From assembly GCA_026392035.1 (NCBI GenBank), contig JAPLCX010000109.1, positions 1 to 44,722 of the forward strand: 44,722 bases of DNA, written 5' to 3'. How positions within the stretch are numbered: the stretch's first letter is position 1; every line of letters starts with the position of its first letter. Source of the DNA: Candidatus Auribacterota bacterium (GTDB lineage: Bacteria > Auribacterota > Tritonobacteria > UBA1439). The notes under the pieces are model-generated. The model did not search any database. It was not told where the DNA came from and worked only from the letters and a program-made list of their open reading frames with translations. The position numbers were made by a program, and so were the translations under genes. Of the stretch, positions 9,764 to 16,886 are shown piece by piece.

Positions 9764-10699
9764 TTATGGCGCTATTTTCTCGCCGCACAGCTGGAGCAAC
9801 TCGCTCCAGCGCCTGTCGACGTCCGCCTGTATCTCGGCGACCGCGGGCGCGTTCTCCGGCTTGAGCAGGTGCTGAAACCGCTTCTGAGTTTTGAACCATT
9901 CGATGATCGGCACTTTCGTCTTCGGCCGGTAGTTGAGCTTCCACACGCCGTTTTCGATCTCGAAGAGCGGCCAGTAGCACGTTTCGACAGCCATCCTGCA
10001 CACCTCGAGCGAGTTGCTCATCGGGACGCGCCAGCCCCGGTGGCATGAGGAAAGCGCGTTTATGAATTTGGGGCCTTCGATCCTGAGCGCTTTCTGAACC
10101 TTGGTCATGAGATCGAGCCACCTGTGCGGGGAGGCCTGGGCGATGTACGGGATGCGGTGGGCGGCCATGATCCTGGTAAGATCTTTGGGATACTGCTTCT
10201 TCCCCTGCGCCGCCTTCCCCACAGGTGACGTGGACGTGGCGGCGCACATAGGTGTTGAGCCGGAGCGCTGTATCCCGGTATTCATGTACGCCTCATTGTC
10301 GTAGCAGACGTACAGCATGTCGTGGCCCCGCTCCATTGCCCCTGAGAGCGACTGGAGGCCTATGTCGTAGGTGCCGCCATCCCCGCCGAACGCGATGAAC
10401 TTGATGTTCTTGCCGATCCTCCCCTGCTTCTTCAGCGACCGGTACGCTGACTCGATTCCGCTCATCGTCGCCGCGGCGTTCTCGAACGCGTTATGCATGA
10501 ACGGGACGCGCCAGGCGGTATACGGGTAAATGGTCGTCACCACCTCCATGCATCCCGTGGCGCAGGCGCAGACGATCGGATCCTCGGCGGCCATGAGGAC
10601 GAGCTTGATCGTGATGATGCTCCCGCAGCCGGCGCACGCCCTGTGCCCAGGGCTGATCGGTATCGGTTTCTTCGAGAGCTCCTTCAGATTGATCGCCAT
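9764..10699 (-). CDS. porB: 2-oxoacid (pyruvate-type):ferredoxin oxidoreductase, beta subunit
   Basis: This is the thiamine-diphosphate-binding subunit of the enzyme that oxidatively decarboxylates a 2-oxoacid to acyl-CoA and reduces ferredoxin. From the ATG at 10699 the product is 311 residues, as usual for PorB. It shows the N-terminal CAGCG cysteine motif, further conserved cysteines (CACATGC), and the ThDP/Mg motif GGDGGTYDIGLQSL...YDNEAYMNTG. The open frame extends 55 codons upstream through an intergenic inverted repeat, but the family N-terminus (INLKELSKKPIPISPGH) fixes the start. It is the last gene of porC-porD-porA-porB. Pyruvate is the most likely substrate from gene order, but other 2-oxoacids cannot be excluded. 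Confidence 0.92.
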   Translation of the reverse strand: MAINLKELSKKPIPISPGHRACAGCGSIITIKLVLMAAEDPIVCACATGCMEVVTTIYPYTAWRVPFMHNAFENAAATMSGIESAYRSLKKQGRIGKNIKFIAFGGDGGTYDIGLQSLSGAMERGHDMLYVCYDNEAYMNTGIQRSGSTPMCAATSTSPVGKAAQGKKQYPKDLTRIMAAHRIPYIAQASPHRWLDLMTKVQKALRIEGPKFINALSSCHRGWRVPMSNSLEVCRMAVETCYWPLFEIENGVWKLNYRPKTKVPIIEWFKTQKRFQHLLKPENAPAVAEIQADVDRRWSELLQLCGEKIAP

Positions 10700-10712
10700 A
10701 ACAACGTCTTTC

Positions 10713-10794
10713 AAACCACTGAGAACACTGAAGCCACTGAAATTATTTTTTATAACAACTCGGTTTTCAGTGTATTCAGTGCCTTCAGTGGTTA
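10713..10794. repeat. ACTGA-word inverted repeat between porA and porB
   Basis: The left arm begins AAACCACTGAGAACACTGAAG and the right arm ends TCAGTGCCTTCAGTGGTT. Each arm is a series of CACTGA(A) words, and the arms pair over about 30 bases around an AT-rich loop. A second, related copy lies at 15859-15939. Its position inside the por operon suggests an insertion that was tolerated, or a structure that tunes expression of porB. Confidence 0.75.
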
Positions 10795-10802
10795 ATTCAA
10801 AT

Positions 10803-11972
10803 CTATTCCCTGACCCCCAAATGAATCGCTTGGCGCGCGTCGGCACGGCCTTCGGCCAGATCATCGAAGACAGAGCGGATCATCACGGGGCTCAGGTCCC
10901 TGCCGCCGAGGCCGTAGACGTAGTTGCACACGTCCGCGTCGCTTTTCTTATAGAGGGCCGATTTCACTTCGGGCGCGAGCGGCCCGCCAACCGCGTTAAA
11001 CCCCTCAGCCCTGTCCAGCACCGCGATCGCCCTGGCGTGCCCTATCGCACGGGCCAACTCCCCATCGGGGAATGGGCGGAATACGCGCAACTTCAGGACG
11101 CCGACCTTCCGCCCCCTGTTCCTCAGCTCGTCCACCACCGATTTAACCGTGCCCGCTGCAGATCCCAGGCACAGGATGATATACTCCGCGTCGTCCGTCC
11201 GGTACTCATCGAAGAACCCGTAGCCGCGCCCCGTGAGTTTTCCGTACTCCTTCCCGATCGCCAGAATCACCTCTTTCGCGCGCGTCATCGCCTCCGCCTG
11301 CTGCTTCTTGTGTTCGAAATAGTAGTCCTGCAGGTCGAGGGCCCCGAAGGTAATCGGGTGGTCCACATCGAGCAGTGGATATGCGGGCCGCCACTCGCCG
11401 ATAAACTTCTTCACCGCATCGTCGGCCAGGGTCTCGACCCTCTCGAGCGTGTGGCTTATGATGAATCCGTCGAGCGTGGGCATGACGGGAAGGAGGACGT
11501 CCGGGTGCTCGGCGATCCGCACCGCCTGCACGACATTGTCGTAGACCTCCTGGGGATTCTCGCTGTAGAGCTGTATCCAGCCGCTGTCGCGGCAGCCCAT
11601 GGAATCGCTGTGGTCGCAGTGGATATTGATCGGGGCGCTGAGCGCACGGTTGACCACGGTCATCACGATCGGGAGGCGCGTGGAGGCGGCGATATACACA
11701 ATCTCCCACATGAGGGCGAGGCCCTGAGAGCTCGTCGCCGTCATCACGCGCGCGCCGGCGGCGCACGCGCCCACGCAGGCGCTCATAGCGCTGTGCTCCG
11801 ACTCCACGAGGACCACTTCGGTCTTCACAATGCCGTCGGCGACGAACTGCGCAAATTTCTGCATCAGCTCGGTCTGAGGCGTGATCGGGTAAGCCGCGAC
11901 AACGTCAGGCTCAATCTGGCGCATCGCCTCTGCCGCGGCTTCATTTCCCGTGAGGGCTGCAATTCTTTGCAT
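10803..11972 (-). CDS. porA: 2-oxoacid (pyruvate-type):ferredoxin oxidoreductase, alpha subunit
   Basis: This subunit contributes the N-terminal pyrimidine-binding domain and the substrate/CoA-handling domain of the enzyme. The start at 11972 gives MQRIAALTGNEAAAEAMRQI, the normal family N-terminus, with GGAG 11 bases upstream. Family hallmarks are AAYPITPQTELMQ (substrate and ThDP pocket), ESEHSAMSACVGACAAGARV, ATSSQGLALMWE and the long domain III ending. Length is 389 residues, normal for PorA of four-subunit enzymes. It follows porD after 38 bases. In an anaerobe the enzyme links pyruvate fermentation, or acetyl-CoA assimilation in reverse, to reduced ferredoxin. Confidence 0.93.
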   Translation of the reverse strand: MQRIAALTGNEAAAEAMRQIEPDVVAAYPITPQTELMQKFAQFVADGIVKTEVVLVESEHSAMSACVGACAAGARVMTATSSQGLALMWEIVYIAASTRLPIVMTVVNRALSAPINIHCDHSDSMGCRDSGWIQLYSENPQEVYDNVVQAVRIAEHPDVLLPVMPTLDGFIISHTLERVETLADDAVKKFIGEWRPAYPLLDVDHPITFGALDLQDYYFEHKKQQAEAMTRAKEVILAIGKEYGKLTGRGYGFFDEYRTDDAEYIILCLGSAAGTVKSVVDELRNRGRKVGVLKLRVFRPFPDGELARAIGHARAIAVLDRAEGFNAVGGPLAPEVKSALYKKSDADVCNYVYGLGGRDLSPVMIRSVFDDLAEGRADARQAIHLGVRE

Positions 11973-12010
11973 GGTATTAACTGCTCCCGCGACGACCGGG
12001 AGAGAATGAT

Positions 12011-12346
12011 CTACCCCTTCTTCTTTGAGTGGAAGCACCCTTTCCTGTCGGCGTCCACGGATCCTTCGGTTTCCAAAACCATTTTAATCGCCTTGACGGG
12101 GCAGATGGTGGCGCAGATGCCGCACCCCTTGCAATGATCGTAGTCGTAGCCCACCATTTTCCCTCCCTCCACATCGATGCACACGTCGGGGCAAAACAGC
12201 CAGCATTGAAGGCAGTTGGTGCAGGTATCCTTATCAACGAGAGGACGATAGGTTCTCCAGCCGCCGGTTTTGTACGCGGCGGCGTTCCCCGCCTCGAGGA
12301 TGAGCCCGCCGATCGCCAGTTCCTTATATCCCTTTTCCTTAGCCAT
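12011..12346 (-). CDS. porD: 2-oxoacid:ferredoxin oxidoreductase, delta subunit (2x[4Fe-4S] ferredoxin-like)
   Basis: This is a 111-residue electron-transfer subunit with two [4Fe-4S] motifs: CTNCLQCWLFCPDVC and CKGCGICATICPVKA. It passes electrons from the ThDP site to soluble ferredoxin. The start has GAGGTG six bases upstream and overlaps the end of porC by eight bases, which indicates translational coupling. The N-terminal segment of about 40 residues before the first cluster is normal for PorD. Confidence 0.93.
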   Translation of the reverse strand: MAKEKGYKELAIGGLILEAGNAAAYKTGGWRTYRPLVDKDTCTNCLQCWLFCPDVCIDVEGGKMVGYDYDHCKGCGICATICPVKAIKMVLETEGSVDADRKGCFHSKKKG

Positions 12347-12905
12347 TCTTCTTCACCTCGGCATAGGCCCGCCGTATGGCCCTGAGGTTGCCTTCAATCG
12401 TTTTCTGGTCAAATTTTTTCGAAAATTCACCCTTCACATCCTCGCAGAGCGCGTCCAGATCGAGCAGCCCGGCAACCTTGAGGAGCGCCCCCACCATCGG
12501 CATGTTTGGAATGGGCCTTCCTATCTCATCAAGCGCAATCTTCGTGGCATCGACGGTCCAGACCACGCCGTGGCACTGCGCGCCGAACGCCTTCCCCGGC
12601 TTCTTCGTGTTGACGATGATCGCCCCGTCGTCTTTCAGCCCCTCGCACACATCCTCGCTCCCCACCAGGCTTTCGTCGAGCACCAGCACCAGATCGGGGC
12701 TGTACACGGAGCAGTGCTCCATGATCTTTTCAGAGCTGATCCTCGTAAAACCCTTCATCGGCGCGCCCGAGCGCTCGGGGCCGTATTCCGGGAACCCCTG
12801 GCTGAATTTTCCCTCGTGTATGGCGACGGCGGCGACAAACTCGCAGGCGGTCTTGACCCCCTGCCCCCCCCGCCCGTGCCACCTGATTTCGGTGAGATTT
12901 TTCAT
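12339..12905 (-). CDS. porC: 2-oxoacid:ferredoxin oxidoreductase, gamma subunit
   Basis: The product is 188 residues and starts MKNLTEIRWHGRGGQGVKTA, the signature of the PorC/IorB-type subunit. Other family blocks are FPEYGPERSGAPM, a CoA-side loop, and IPNMPMVGALLKVAGLL. It is the first gene of the operon and lies 106 bases beyond the divergent boundary with recR. A separate gamma subunit with the order C-D-A-B is the classic arrangement of archaeal/anaerobic four-subunit pyruvate oxidoreductases. Confidence 0.92.
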   Translation of the reverse strand: MKNLTEIRWHGRGGQGVKTACEFVAAVAIHEGKFSQGFPEYGPERSGAPMKGFTRISSEKIMEHCSVYSPDLVLVLDESLVGSEDVCEGLKDDGAIIVNTKKPGKAFGAQCHGVVWTVDATKIALDEIGRPIPNMPMVGALLKVAGLLDLDALCEDVKGEFSKKFDQKTIEGNLRAIRRAYAEVKKNG

Positions 12906-13011
12906 GGTTTCAGCCTTGTGGCGAAGAAATTACGGTTGAAACATGATATCACGGAGAGAGGGGAAAGGCAAACGGAAAACCCCACCCGTGGAGAGCCGGG
13001 CCCACCGCGAG

Positions 13012-13608
13012 CTACATCTCCTGTCGGCCGTCCAGGGCTTTGCTGATCGTCACCACGTCGCTGAAATCGAGGCTGCTCCCCATCGGGATCCCGTGGGCGA
13101 TGCGGGTCACCTTCACCGGGGACGCCTTCAGCGCCTTGGCGAGATAGAGGGCCGTCGCTTCACCCTCGACATCGGAGCCGGTTGCGATGATGACCTCCTT
13201 GATGCCGCCCCGCTTCACCCGCTCGATGAGCTCCTTTATCCGCAGGGCGTCCGGCCCGACGTTGTCGAGAGGGGCTATTTTCCCCATGAGGACGTGGTAG
13301 AGGCCGCGGTAGCTCCCCGCCTTCTCTACCGCCACCATGTCAGCCGGGCACTCGACGACGCAGAGGGTATGGGAGTCACGGCGCGCATCGGAGCAGATCG
13401 GGCAGGGGTCAGCTTCCGCCACGCTGTAGCAGACCGAGCAGTGGTGAATTTTCTTCCTCAGCTCCGCGAGCGCTGCGGCGAGTTCGGCGCTGTCAGACGC
13501 AGGCGCCTTGAGGAGGTGGAAGACAATCCGCTCCGCGCTGCGCGGCCCTATGCCGGGGAGCTTGGTAAGCTCCTTGATGAGTTTCGCAATTGGCTGGGGG
13601 TAGCGCAT
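13012..13608 (-). CDS. recR: Recombination mediator protein RecR
   Basis: RecR works with RecF/RecO to load RecA at single-strand gaps. From the ATG at 13608 the protein is 198 residues, the standard size. It has the helix-hairpin-helix LTKLPGIGPRSAERIVFHLL, a four-Cys zinc motif (CSVCYSVAEADPCPIC), and a Toprim domain with CVVECPADMVAVEKAG and IIATGSDVEGEATALYL. No Shine-Dalgarno precedes the ATG. The bases immediately upstream are a GGGATTTG word repeat, and the frame is open back to a GTG at 13716, two bases after the ybaB stop. A 36-residue N-terminal extension is therefore formally possible, though not family-like. Confidence 0.93.
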   Translation of the reverse strand: MRYPQPIAKLIKELTKLPGIGPRSAERIVFHLLKAPASDSAELAAALAELRKKIHHCSVCYSVAEADPCPICSDARRDSHTLCVVECPADMVAVEKAGSYRGLYHVLMGKIAPLDNVGPDALRIKELIERVKRGGIKEVIIATGSDVEGEATALYLAKALKASPVKVTRIAHGIPMGSSLDFSDVVTISKALDGRQEM

Positions 13609-13609
13609 A

Positions 13610-13632
13610 ATCAAATCCCAAATCCCAAAATA
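13610..13632 (-). repeat. GGGATTTG word repeat abutting the recR start
   Basis: On the minus strand this reads TTTTGGGATTTGGGATTTG and ends two bases before the recR ATG. It is the same word as in the island at 8419-8480. It occupies the place where the recR ribosome binding site should be. Confidence 0.6.
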
Positions 13633-13718
13633 GAATGAATAAGAAGGCCGACTCTTAAAACCGGCGAGGCTGGAATAATGATCATGTATAGGAAACCGTA
13701 AAGAGATCGGTGACACTG

Positions 13719-14024
13719 TTAAAAGGGCAGGGGCAGATCCCCGGCGATTTTCTTCATTGATTCGGCGGCGAGCCCCTTTACCTTCTCCCGGGCTTGGTGT
13801 GCTGCTTCGAGCACCATCTCTTCGAGCGCGCGCGCGTCGCCACGGGCGAGCAACTCAGGCCCGATGGTGACCTTCGTGATCTTCATCGTGCCATCCATCC
13901 TGACGCTCACCGGCCCCTTGCACGAGGTGCCCTCCGCCTCCACTCCCGCGAGTCCCTCGCTCACCTTGCCCATCTCGCGCTTCAGCTTGTGGGCCTGCTT
14001 GAGCATATCGAATATGTTCGCCAC
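13719..14024 (-). CDS. ybaB: YbaB/EbfC family nucleoid-associated protein
   Basis: This is a 101-residue DNA-binding protein of the YbaB/EbfC family, almost always encoded between dnaX and recR. The product starts MANIFDMLKQAHKLKREMGK and contains the conserved VSVRMDGTMKITKVTI strand region. The start is a GTG with GGAGG eight bases upstream. It follows dnaX after 23 bases, so the three genes form the common dnaX-ybaB-recR operon. Confidence 0.92.
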   Translation of the reverse strand: MANIFDMLKQAHKLKREMGKVSEGLAGVEAEGTSCKGPVSVRMDGTMKITKVTIGPELLARGDARALEEMVLEAAHQAREKVKGLAAESMKKIAGDLPLPF

Positions 14025-14047
14025 GAACCATTCCTCCAGGGCAACCG

Positions 14048-15832
14048 CTATTTCTTAATGTCAATCACCTGCGCCTGGAACATCTCCAGTGCCGACTGGA
14101 TCAGGGGATTCTTCTTAAGGTTCTGGATCTCCTTGCGCGGGGCGGAGCCTCGCTCCACTGTTTCTTTCTTCTCTATTTTCTTTTTGATGTCAAAACGGAT
14201 GCCAACGTCAGCCCCGAGCCTCTCGCAGAGGATATTCTTCAGAAGCTTTTTATGCTGGGGGTGATCCAAGGAATCGCGGTGATACGCGCGATCCTCCGCG
14301 AACTCAACACACAGCACCCCCTCCGCGAATTCCGCCGGCCTCCCCTCAATGAGATAGGATTTCAGCAGCGGCCGGACTGTCGCAACACGCTCCAGCACCT
14401 CAGACCAGACCGCATGGACGCGAGCCAGCACCTCTCCATCAGCTGGTGGGCTGCGACGAGGCCCCTCAGTATCACCAGCCACCTGCGGGACTTGAGGTTT
14501 CACCGGGGCTGCGGCAGCAGGCGCGTCCGGTGGAGTATCATTCTTGACTTCCGCGGCGGCGCCTCTCCCGGCCGTAGCCTTCTTCGCCTCCGCGCGATCC
14601 CTCCCCGCCGAGGACGCGGATGGCCTGAAGAGATCTCCTGCCGCGCCATGGGCATCGCCCGGGGGGTTACTATCCTCCGCTGATCCCGTGAGCCTGCGCT
14701 CGAGCATCCTGATCTTATTCAGAATCTCGGGGAGCGAGGCAACCTCTTTCACCTTCGCCGCCTTCAAGAAGGCCAGCTCCAGGAGGATCCTCGGCGAGAG
14801 GGCCCACTTCATCTGCTGATCGGCCCTCGTGAGCACCTCCAGCACATAGAGTATCCCTTCCAGTGTTATTTTTTTGCTCTGGCTCGAGATCGCTTTCCAC
14901 GCCTCCGGAGAGACACCCGCCCCGCCCTCATCGCCTCCCTGTACCAGAACGAGCATGATGGACCTCATGTACGTGATCCAGTCAGCGAGGAAGAGGGGCA
15001 GCTCCTTGCCCTCCCCGGCGATGGCCCCGATGAGTTCGAGCCCCTTGCGGAAATCGCCATTGATGAGGGCGTCCGTCATCTCACGGAGGACGGATTCCTT
15101 CACGAGCCCGAGCATGGAGATGACATCCTCCTCTCCTATCCTCCCCTCGGAAAATGAGACGAGTTGATCCAGGATGCTCTCCGCGTCCCTCATGCTCCCC
15201 TGGGCGTAGCGGGCGATCGCGAAACAGGCCTCCTCATCGATGGAGATCTTCTCTGATTTCGCGATGCGGGTGAGGCGGTCGACAATCTCTTTCGGAGAGA
15301 TGCTGCGCAGGTCAAAACGCTGGCAGCGGGAGAGGATCGTCGCCGGAACCTTGTGCGGCTCGGTCGTGGCGAAGAAGAACTTCACGTGCGGGGGTGGCTC
15401 CTCGAGCGTCTTGAGGAGGGCATTGAACGCGTCCGTGGTGATCTGGTGGACTTCATCGATGATGTAAATCTTATACCTGCTGGAGCTCGGGGCAAACTTC
15501 ACATTCTCCCTGAGCTCGCGAATCTGATCGATGCCCCTGTTCGACGCGCCGTCAATCTCCAGCACGTCCATGCTGTTGCCGGCGATAATCCCCTTGCACG
15601 AGGGGCAACGGTCGCAGGGGGCGGCGGCTGAGCCCTTCTCGCAATTGAGCGCCTTCGCCAGTATGCGCGCCATGCTCGTCTTGCCGATGCCCCGGGGCCC
15701 GGTAAAGAGGTATGCGTGCGCCACCCGGTCCCTGGCGATTGCGTTTTTGAGCGTCGTGGTGACATGCTCCTGGCCCACGACCTCGTCGAACTGCTGCGGC
15801 CGCCACTTCCGCGCGAGTACCTGGTACTCCAT
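14048..15832 (-). CDS. dnaX: DNA polymerase III subunit gamma/tau
   Basis: This is the clamp-loader ATPase of the replicative polymerase. The 594-residue product starts MEYQVLARKWRPQQFDEVVG. Walker A is GPRGIGKTS (about residue 45), followed by a zinc module CEKGSAAAPCDRCPSC, Walker B IIDEVH (about 125), sensor I FATTEPHKVP and the arginine-finger SRC motif in LSRCQRFDLR. The collar domain ends near residue 370, then comes a Pro/Ala-rich linker and a C-terminal domain with AEDRAYHRDSLDHPQHKKLL. AAGGAG lies six bases upstream of the ATG. No clear -1 slippery heptamer for a gamma product was found. Confidence 0.96.
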   Translation of the reverse strand: MEYQVLARKWRPQQFDEVVGQEHVTTTLKNAIARDRVAHAYLFTGPRGIGKTSMARILAKALNCEKGSAAAPCDRCPSCKGIIAGNSMDVLEIDGASNRGIDQIRELRENVKFAPSSSRYKIYIIDEVHQITTDAFNALLKTLEEPPPHVKFFFATTEPHKVPATILSRCQRFDLRSISPKEIVDRLTRIAKSEKISIDEEACFAIARYAQGSMRDAESILDQLVSFSEGRIGEEDVISMLGLVKESVLREMTDALINGDFRKGLELIGAIAGEGKELPLFLADWITYMRSIMLVLVQGGDEGGAGVSPEAWKAISSQSKKITLEGILYVLEVLTRADQQMKWALSPRILLELAFLKAAKVKEVASLPEILNKIRMLERRLTGSAEDSNPPGDAHGAAGDLFRPSASSAGRDRAEAKKATAGRGAAAEVKNDTPPDAPAAAAPVKPQVPQVAGDTEGPRRSPPADGEVLARVHAVWSEVLERVATVRPLLKSYLIEGRPAEFAEGVLCVEFAEDRAYHRDSLDHPQHKKLLKNILCERLGADVGIRFDIKKKIEKKETVERGSAPRKEIQNLKKNPLIQSALEMFQAQVIDIKK

Positions 15833-15858
15833 AATAACTCCTTAATAAAAATACTAGG

Positions 15859-15939
15859 AAACCACTGAGAACACTGAAGACGTTGAATTCATGGGATATT
15901 AATTGGTCCTTTCAGTGTACTCAGTGCCCTCAGTGGTTC
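15859..15939. repeat. ACTGA-word inverted repeat between the PsbP-like gene and dnaX
   Basis: The left arm starts AAACCACTGAGAACACTGAAG and the right arm ends ACTCAGTGCCCTCAGTGG. It is the second member of the family seen at 10713-10794, with the same arms and a different loop. It lies between the stop of the PsbP-like gene (15944) and the start of dnaX (15832). Confidence 0.75.
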
Positions 15940-15943
15940 ATAC

Positions 15944-16576
15944 TCAGTTGTTCTTTTTCCGTGGTGATTGTAGCATAGCGGGCGTTTTCTCACCAGTTGT
16001 CCTGAAGCTCCCGACCCCGAGTTCGAATTCTCCAAGGTGTTTCATGAAAAGCGCCGGGGTTGAGGTATAGGTGATCGTGTAGAACCTATCCCCCTTGATG
16101 AGCATCACCTGCTTGCTCTGGATCTCAGTTTCCATCTCCTGATGGCGCGCGGAGAGGCAGAAGGCCTTTGCCCCGTCCAGTTCACGCCACTCCTCTGCCG
16201 TCACCGAGTAGCCGGGGTAGCTCTGCCGGAACATATCTTTCATTTCTTTCACCGCAGCCTCGGTGAGTTCTTTCTGCCCGCCGGCAGAGGCCCAGGTAAC
16301 GCTCATGTTCATGCCGGGATCAGCGCGGCAGAAGAAGATGACGTCTATGGGCCGGATATCTCCCTCGTGCCTCGCCCAACCCTCAGGGCAGGTGATACGA
16401 TACCCGCCGCTGCTGCTCACGTACTCGCGCTTTTCCGCTTTCACTGCGGTGCTCACTTCTTTCCCTTTAGGCGTGCCCTCCCCCTGTGCCCCGGTAAAAG
16501 GAACGGGTGCTGCAAAAAAATACGCGAGCACAAAAATTGCCGGCGTCTCTATTCGCCAAAAAGGAGATCGGGCCAT
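15944..16576 (-). CDS. Secreted PsbP/Mog1-fold protein (DUF1795-like)
   Basis: The product is a 210-residue exported protein. A signal-like hydrophobic segment (TPAIFVLAYFFAAPVPFTGA) is followed by a low-complexity spacer. A domain then runs from YRITCPEGWARHEG through IFFCRADPGMNMSVTW, KEMKDMFRQSYPGYSV, REDGAKAF-like W-R-E-L-D-G-A-K-A-F and YTITYTSTPALF to a final VGSFRT. That order matches the PsbP/Mog1/DUF1795 fold found in periplasmic proteins of many bacteria. The molecular role of these proteins is mostly unknown. The start lacks a good ribosome binding site, so it could lie elsewhere. Confidence 0.6.
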   Translation of the reverse strand: MARSPFWRIETPAIFVLAYFFAAPVPFTGAQGEGTPKGKEVSTAVKAEKREYVSSSGGYRITCPEGWARHEGDIRPIDVIFFCRADPGMNMSVTWASAGGQKELTEAAVKEMKDMFRQSYPGYSVTAEEWRELDGAKAFCLSARHQEMETEIQSKQVMLIKGDRFYTITYTSTPALFMKHLGEFELGVGSFRTTGEKTPAMLQSPRKKNN

Positions 16577-16886
16577 GGCCGTATGCGAACCCCCGGTGAT
16601 CGGTGGAGAAGACTATCGATTTTGCGCAAGGATAATTTATCACGCCGGCGGGTGCGGGGCAAGAACTTGTTTCCCCCCATAGCACAGCGGGACCACGCAG
16701 TCCAAAAATGGCGGATAACATATCGAAACGGGCAGCGCGCAGGTTTGACGATTGCTGATAAATGATGTATATTGTATGTGGATAGATAAAACTAGCGAAG
16801 CTGCGCCTCCCCGGCGCGTACCGGCACGGGGCGGGCAAACCGACAAGGAGCAAGCCATGGTAACTGCTCGGTCAAGGGGAGATCGC

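Noticed and set aside
10530-12137. 535-codon plus-strand open frame
   Set aside because: It lies antisense to porA/porB, whose product motifs are unambiguous, and long antisense frames are expected in GC-rich DNA.
14860-14885. A7 run in dnaX as a programmed frameshift site
   Set aside because: The run lies in frame as AGC AAA AAA ATA, which does not fit an X-XXY-YYZ slippery heptamer, and it falls within domain III, too early for a gamma subunit.
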